DNA of 5,697 nt from Pseudomonadota bacterium (lineage in GTDB: Bacteria > Pseudomonadota > Gammaproteobacteria > Acidiferrobacterales > Acidiferrobacteraceae). The stretch is from contig JAJZZU010000188.1 in assembly GCA_021797365.1 (NCBI GenBank), positions 1-5,697 on the forward strand, read 5' to 3'. How positions within the stretch are numbered: the first letter of the stretch is position 1; each line of letters opens with the position of its first letter. This document shows positions 3,496 through 5,697 of the stretch, piece by piece. The translations under genes and the position numbers were made by a program. The notes under the pieces were generated by a model that saw nothing but the letters and a program-made list of their open reading frames with translations, searched no databases and was not told the origin of the DNA.

Positions 3496-5697
3496 TTATA
3501 TGCGCGCTTCTTCCGCGACCTGCAATTCCATACGGAGCGCCCACTCTTCATGGCCCGCAATTTGGTGTCCCCATCGCTTGTTGAGCCGGAAAACCCAGAA
3601 CGCAACCGGATGCGTAGCCCGTTCGGTATGGATGCGGAAGAAAAGCTTCTCTTGTCCACACAGGTGAAGGGCCTGATGCCCAAAGATCACAGGCAACATC
3701 GCACTATCCCGCGCCCCCTTCAGCGGCGCCCGGGCCTCGGTCCGCCGCCCCTCCGTGTCCTCCAGTTGCACCACCAAGACGCCATCCGCCCGGCCGTCAT
3801 AAGTGCCGATGAGCAGGGCAAGACCCTTCATCTCTCCCTGTACGCCAACAGGTACTAGAAAACTGCCGCTCAATTCATCATCCGGTGGCAGAACCACCGA
3901 CTTTTTATGCTTATCGTGGGGGTGGCCATAGGGGACATCGACAACAAAAACATCCTGGCGCCATGGGCGGCGCACCCGTGGCGGATGCGCCCAAGAAAAA
4001 TCCTCCCCCCGATCCAGGCTCAGATTCGGATTGTAGGCGGGATCGTTACGAAGCAGGAACCCCCAGCGCCATTGCATATAGGCATGTTCCAACGCTGACC
4101 GATGCAGGCTCTTTGCATCAGAGTCGATTCCGCGCGACTTGGACTCATGGTGATACAAAATGGCCTGCGGCACCCAGACATTGCGCAATCCCTTTTCTTG
4201 TAAGCGCAGACACAGATCGACATCGTTATAAGCCACGGGTAGCTCCGGGGCCATTCCGCCCACGTCATCCCAGTACACCTTGCGCATCAAAAGGCAGGCG
4301 GCCGTCACCGCGCTGAAATTTTGTACGAGCGCGCCACGCCCGCAATATCCCCCGCTATGACCGGGCACATGTTTGTGTGCGTGCTCCGCAATACCCAGCC
4401 CTAATAGCACGCCACCGTGTTGAATCGTGTCGTCGGGATAGAGCAGCTTCGCCCCCACCGCACCCACACCCGCGCGTTGTGCCTGCCCCAGCATTTCACG
4501 CAGCCAGCCCGGGGTGACGACCTCCGTATCATTGTTCAACAGACAGAGGAACTCGCCTCGCGCCTTGGGCACGCAAAAGTTGTGTATAGCTGCATAATCG
4601 AACGGATGCGGATAGGACAACACCTGGAACCCGGCACGATGGCTCAACTCGGACAAATACGCCAATGCCTCGGGATCATCGCTGTCATTGTCCACGATCA
4701 GAACCTCGTAGGTCTTGTAGTCGGTCTTATCGAGGCTCTCTATACATGTCTTCAGTAGCTCCGGTTTATTTCTCGTCGGGATGAGGATTGTGACCAACGG
4801 AGACGATGTGACACGAAACGATGGCAGGCCATGCACACCATTGCATACCCTCGCAAGGGTTGCCTCTTCCCCTTTCCGCGCCAATGCCTGCAGGACCGCT
4901 TTCTCGGATGCCCCCACTGCATAGGGTTTTGCATCAAGGGATGAGGCGGTGGATGCGGGCGACATGCGCCAATGGTACAAAACAGCCGGAATGTGGCGGA
5001 TCGTCGCGGGATTCAGCCCTTCCGAGAACCGCAGTACCAGATCCCAGTCCTGACTGCCCTCGAATCCGGCGCGAAAACCGCCAATGTCCACCACCCGCTG
5101 GCGGCGATATACACCAAGATGGCTTATGCAGTTCTGACCCAAAAGCAGTTCGGGATTCCAGTCAGATTTGAAATAGGGACCCGAACGGCGACCCTTCTCG
5201 TCGATCTTGTCCTCGTCGCTATAGATTAGCGCCACATCCGGATGGCGGACGATCTCTGCCGCCGCCCAGTAAAGCGCGTGTTCCGCCAACATATCGTCGT
5301 GATCGAGAAGCGCAATATATTCCCCCGTCGCCTGCGTAAGGGCATCATTCGATGCCGCCGAAATATGCCCGTTTTCCGTACGGAATACGACCTTGATGCG
5401 CGCATCCTTTTTGGCATAGGCCTCCAGGACGTTGCGTATGTGGGGTTGTGTGGAGGCATCGTCGGCGATACAGAGCTCCCAGTGCGGATAGATTTGGGCA
5501 ATGACCGAATCGATGGCAAGCCGCAGAAACTTCTCGGGCGCATTATAGACGGGCATGATGACCGAAATCTGGGGCCGATTGTCCCAGCTCGCAATCTGCC
5601 TACGCATGGCCGCGCGGTCTGCGCGCGTGAGTGTGTCGTAGCGCCGTATCCAAGTCGCATAATCCTGATCGAGCACACGCTCGCCCAAACGGCCCAG
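3496..5697 (-). CDS. Tandem-domain family 2 glycosyltransferase (surface polysaccharide), N-terminus cut by window edge
   Basis: The frame continues past the right edge (codons for L-G-R precede a TTG at 5688), so at least 733 residues are visible and the true start is outside. Numbering from that TTG, GT2 domain 1 spans about 39-250: ISVIMPVYNAPE (41-52), IADDAST (74-80), the metal-binding LLDHDD (127-132), YSDEDKID (156-163) and GSQDWDL (211-217). GT2 domain 2 spans about 297-520: VTILIPTRNKPE (299-310), IVDNDSDD (331-338), LLNNDTEV (383-390), then YNDVDLCLR (487-495) and HHES. Residues 570-730 form a C-terminal region I do not recognise. Such two-domain GT-A enzymes transfer sugars, often rhamnose, during O-antigen or capsule assembly on the cytoplasmic side of the inner membrane; no transmembrane segment is visible. 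The donor sugar cannot be told. It converges on kfrA and has no link to plasmid functions. Confidence 0.93.
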   Translation of the reverse strand: MGRLGERVLDQDYATWIRRYDTLTRADRAAMRRQIASWDNRPQISVIMPVYNAPEKFLRLAIDSVIAQIYPHWELCIADDASTQPHIRNVLEAYAKKDARIKVVFRTENGHISAASNDALTQATGEYIALLDHDDMLAEHALYWAAAEIVRHPDVALIYSDEDKIDEKGRRSGPYFKSDWNPELLLGQNCISHLGVYRRQRVVDIGGFRAGFEGSQDWDLVLRFSEGLNPATIRHIPAVLYHWRMSPASTASSLDAKPYAVGASEKAVLQALARKGEEATLARVCNGVHGLPSFRVTSSPLVTILIPTRNKPELLKTCIESLDKTDYKTYEVLIVDNDSDDPEALAYLSELSHRAGFQVLSYPHPFDYAAIHNFCVPKARGEFLCLLNNDTEVVTPGWLREMLGQAQRAGVGAVGAKLLYPDDTIQHGGVLLGLGIAEHAHKHVPGHSGGYCGRGALVQNFSAVTAACLLMRKVYWDDVGGMAPELPVAYNDVDLCLRLQEKGLRNVWVPQAILYHHESKSRGIDSDAKSLHRSALEHAYMQWRWGFLLRNDPAYNPNLSLDRGEDFSWAHPPRVRRPWRQDVFVVDVPYGHPHDKHKKSVVLPPDDELSGSFLVPVGVQGEMKGLALLIGTYDGRADGVLVVQLEDTEGRRTEARAPLKGARDSAMLPVIFGHQALHLCGQEKLFFRIHTERATHPVAFWVFRLNKRWGHQIAGHEEWALRMELQVAEEARI

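Noticed and set aside
3417..3683. 88-codon minus-strand frame overlapping the glycosyltransferase 3' end, considered as evidence of a frameshift
   Set aside because: The glycosyltransferase frame has a normal TAA at 3496-3498, and the alternative frame shows no glycosyltransferase or other recognisable motif.
4417..4758. 113-codon plus-strand frame
   Set aside because: Entirely antisense to the second GT2 domain, whose motifs are intact; a shadow frame.
1..5697. tRNA, rRNA or riboswitch genes
   Set aside because: No cloverleaf, conserved rRNA segment or known aptamer core was recognisable on either strand.

Overview
This window looks like part of a mobile, plasmid-type or integrated-element backbone from a proteobacterium, lying beside a cell-surface polysaccharide gene. 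The taxonomic guess rests on the protein families: a TraL/StbB/MobD-type ATPase, a TraK-like small DNA-binding protein, a KfrA-type repressor, and a tandem GT2 glycosyltransferase typical of O-antigen or capsule loci. GC is fairly high with strong Shine-Dalgarno sequences. Genus cannot be fixed from the sequence.

Layout. Positions 1-125 look like the right end of an IS3-family insertion sequence, with the last 19 codons of its transposase. Positions 126-587 hold no convincing gene. They carry a cluster of CTGCAAC repeats, an AT-rich stretch with a possible promoter, a perfect 11-bp inverted repeat, and two nearly identical hairpins in opposite orientation; this could be a replication origin or a regulatory RNA region. 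Positions 588-1773 hold two leftward genes forming a short operon: first a 133-aa TraK/StbA-like protein, then a 241-aa ParA/MinD-fold ATPase of the TraL/MobD/StbB type. A strong stem-loop follows the operon.

The 794-bp divergent intergenic region (1774-2567) is the most unusual part. Next to the TraK-like gene are three TCCGGAT boxes exactly 11 bp apart. Then come 14 copies of an 11-bp GTTTT-containing unit over about 235 bp, many at exact 11-bp steps, including a tandem run that gives eight GGG tracts (G-quadruplex potential). Three stem-loops follow. T4 tracts at helical spacing predict intrinsically bent DNA. By analogy with the IncP oriT/TraK region and the R388 stb direct repeats, this is a good candidate for a transfer origin or partition-like centromere bound by the 133-aa protein. 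No relaxase, nic site or replication gene was identified, so the exact role remains open.

Rightward from 2568 is a KfrA-like gene with a near-consensus promoter, repeated boxes overlapping that promoter, and a 10-nt perfect Shine-Dalgarno match ahead of a GTG start. After a 283-bp gap with only a doubtful 38-codon ORF, a convergent tandem-domain GT2 glycosyltransferase runs leftward from beyond the right edge. It belongs to surface polysaccharide synthesis rather than plasmid functions, so the boundary of the mobile module may lie between 3213 and 3495.
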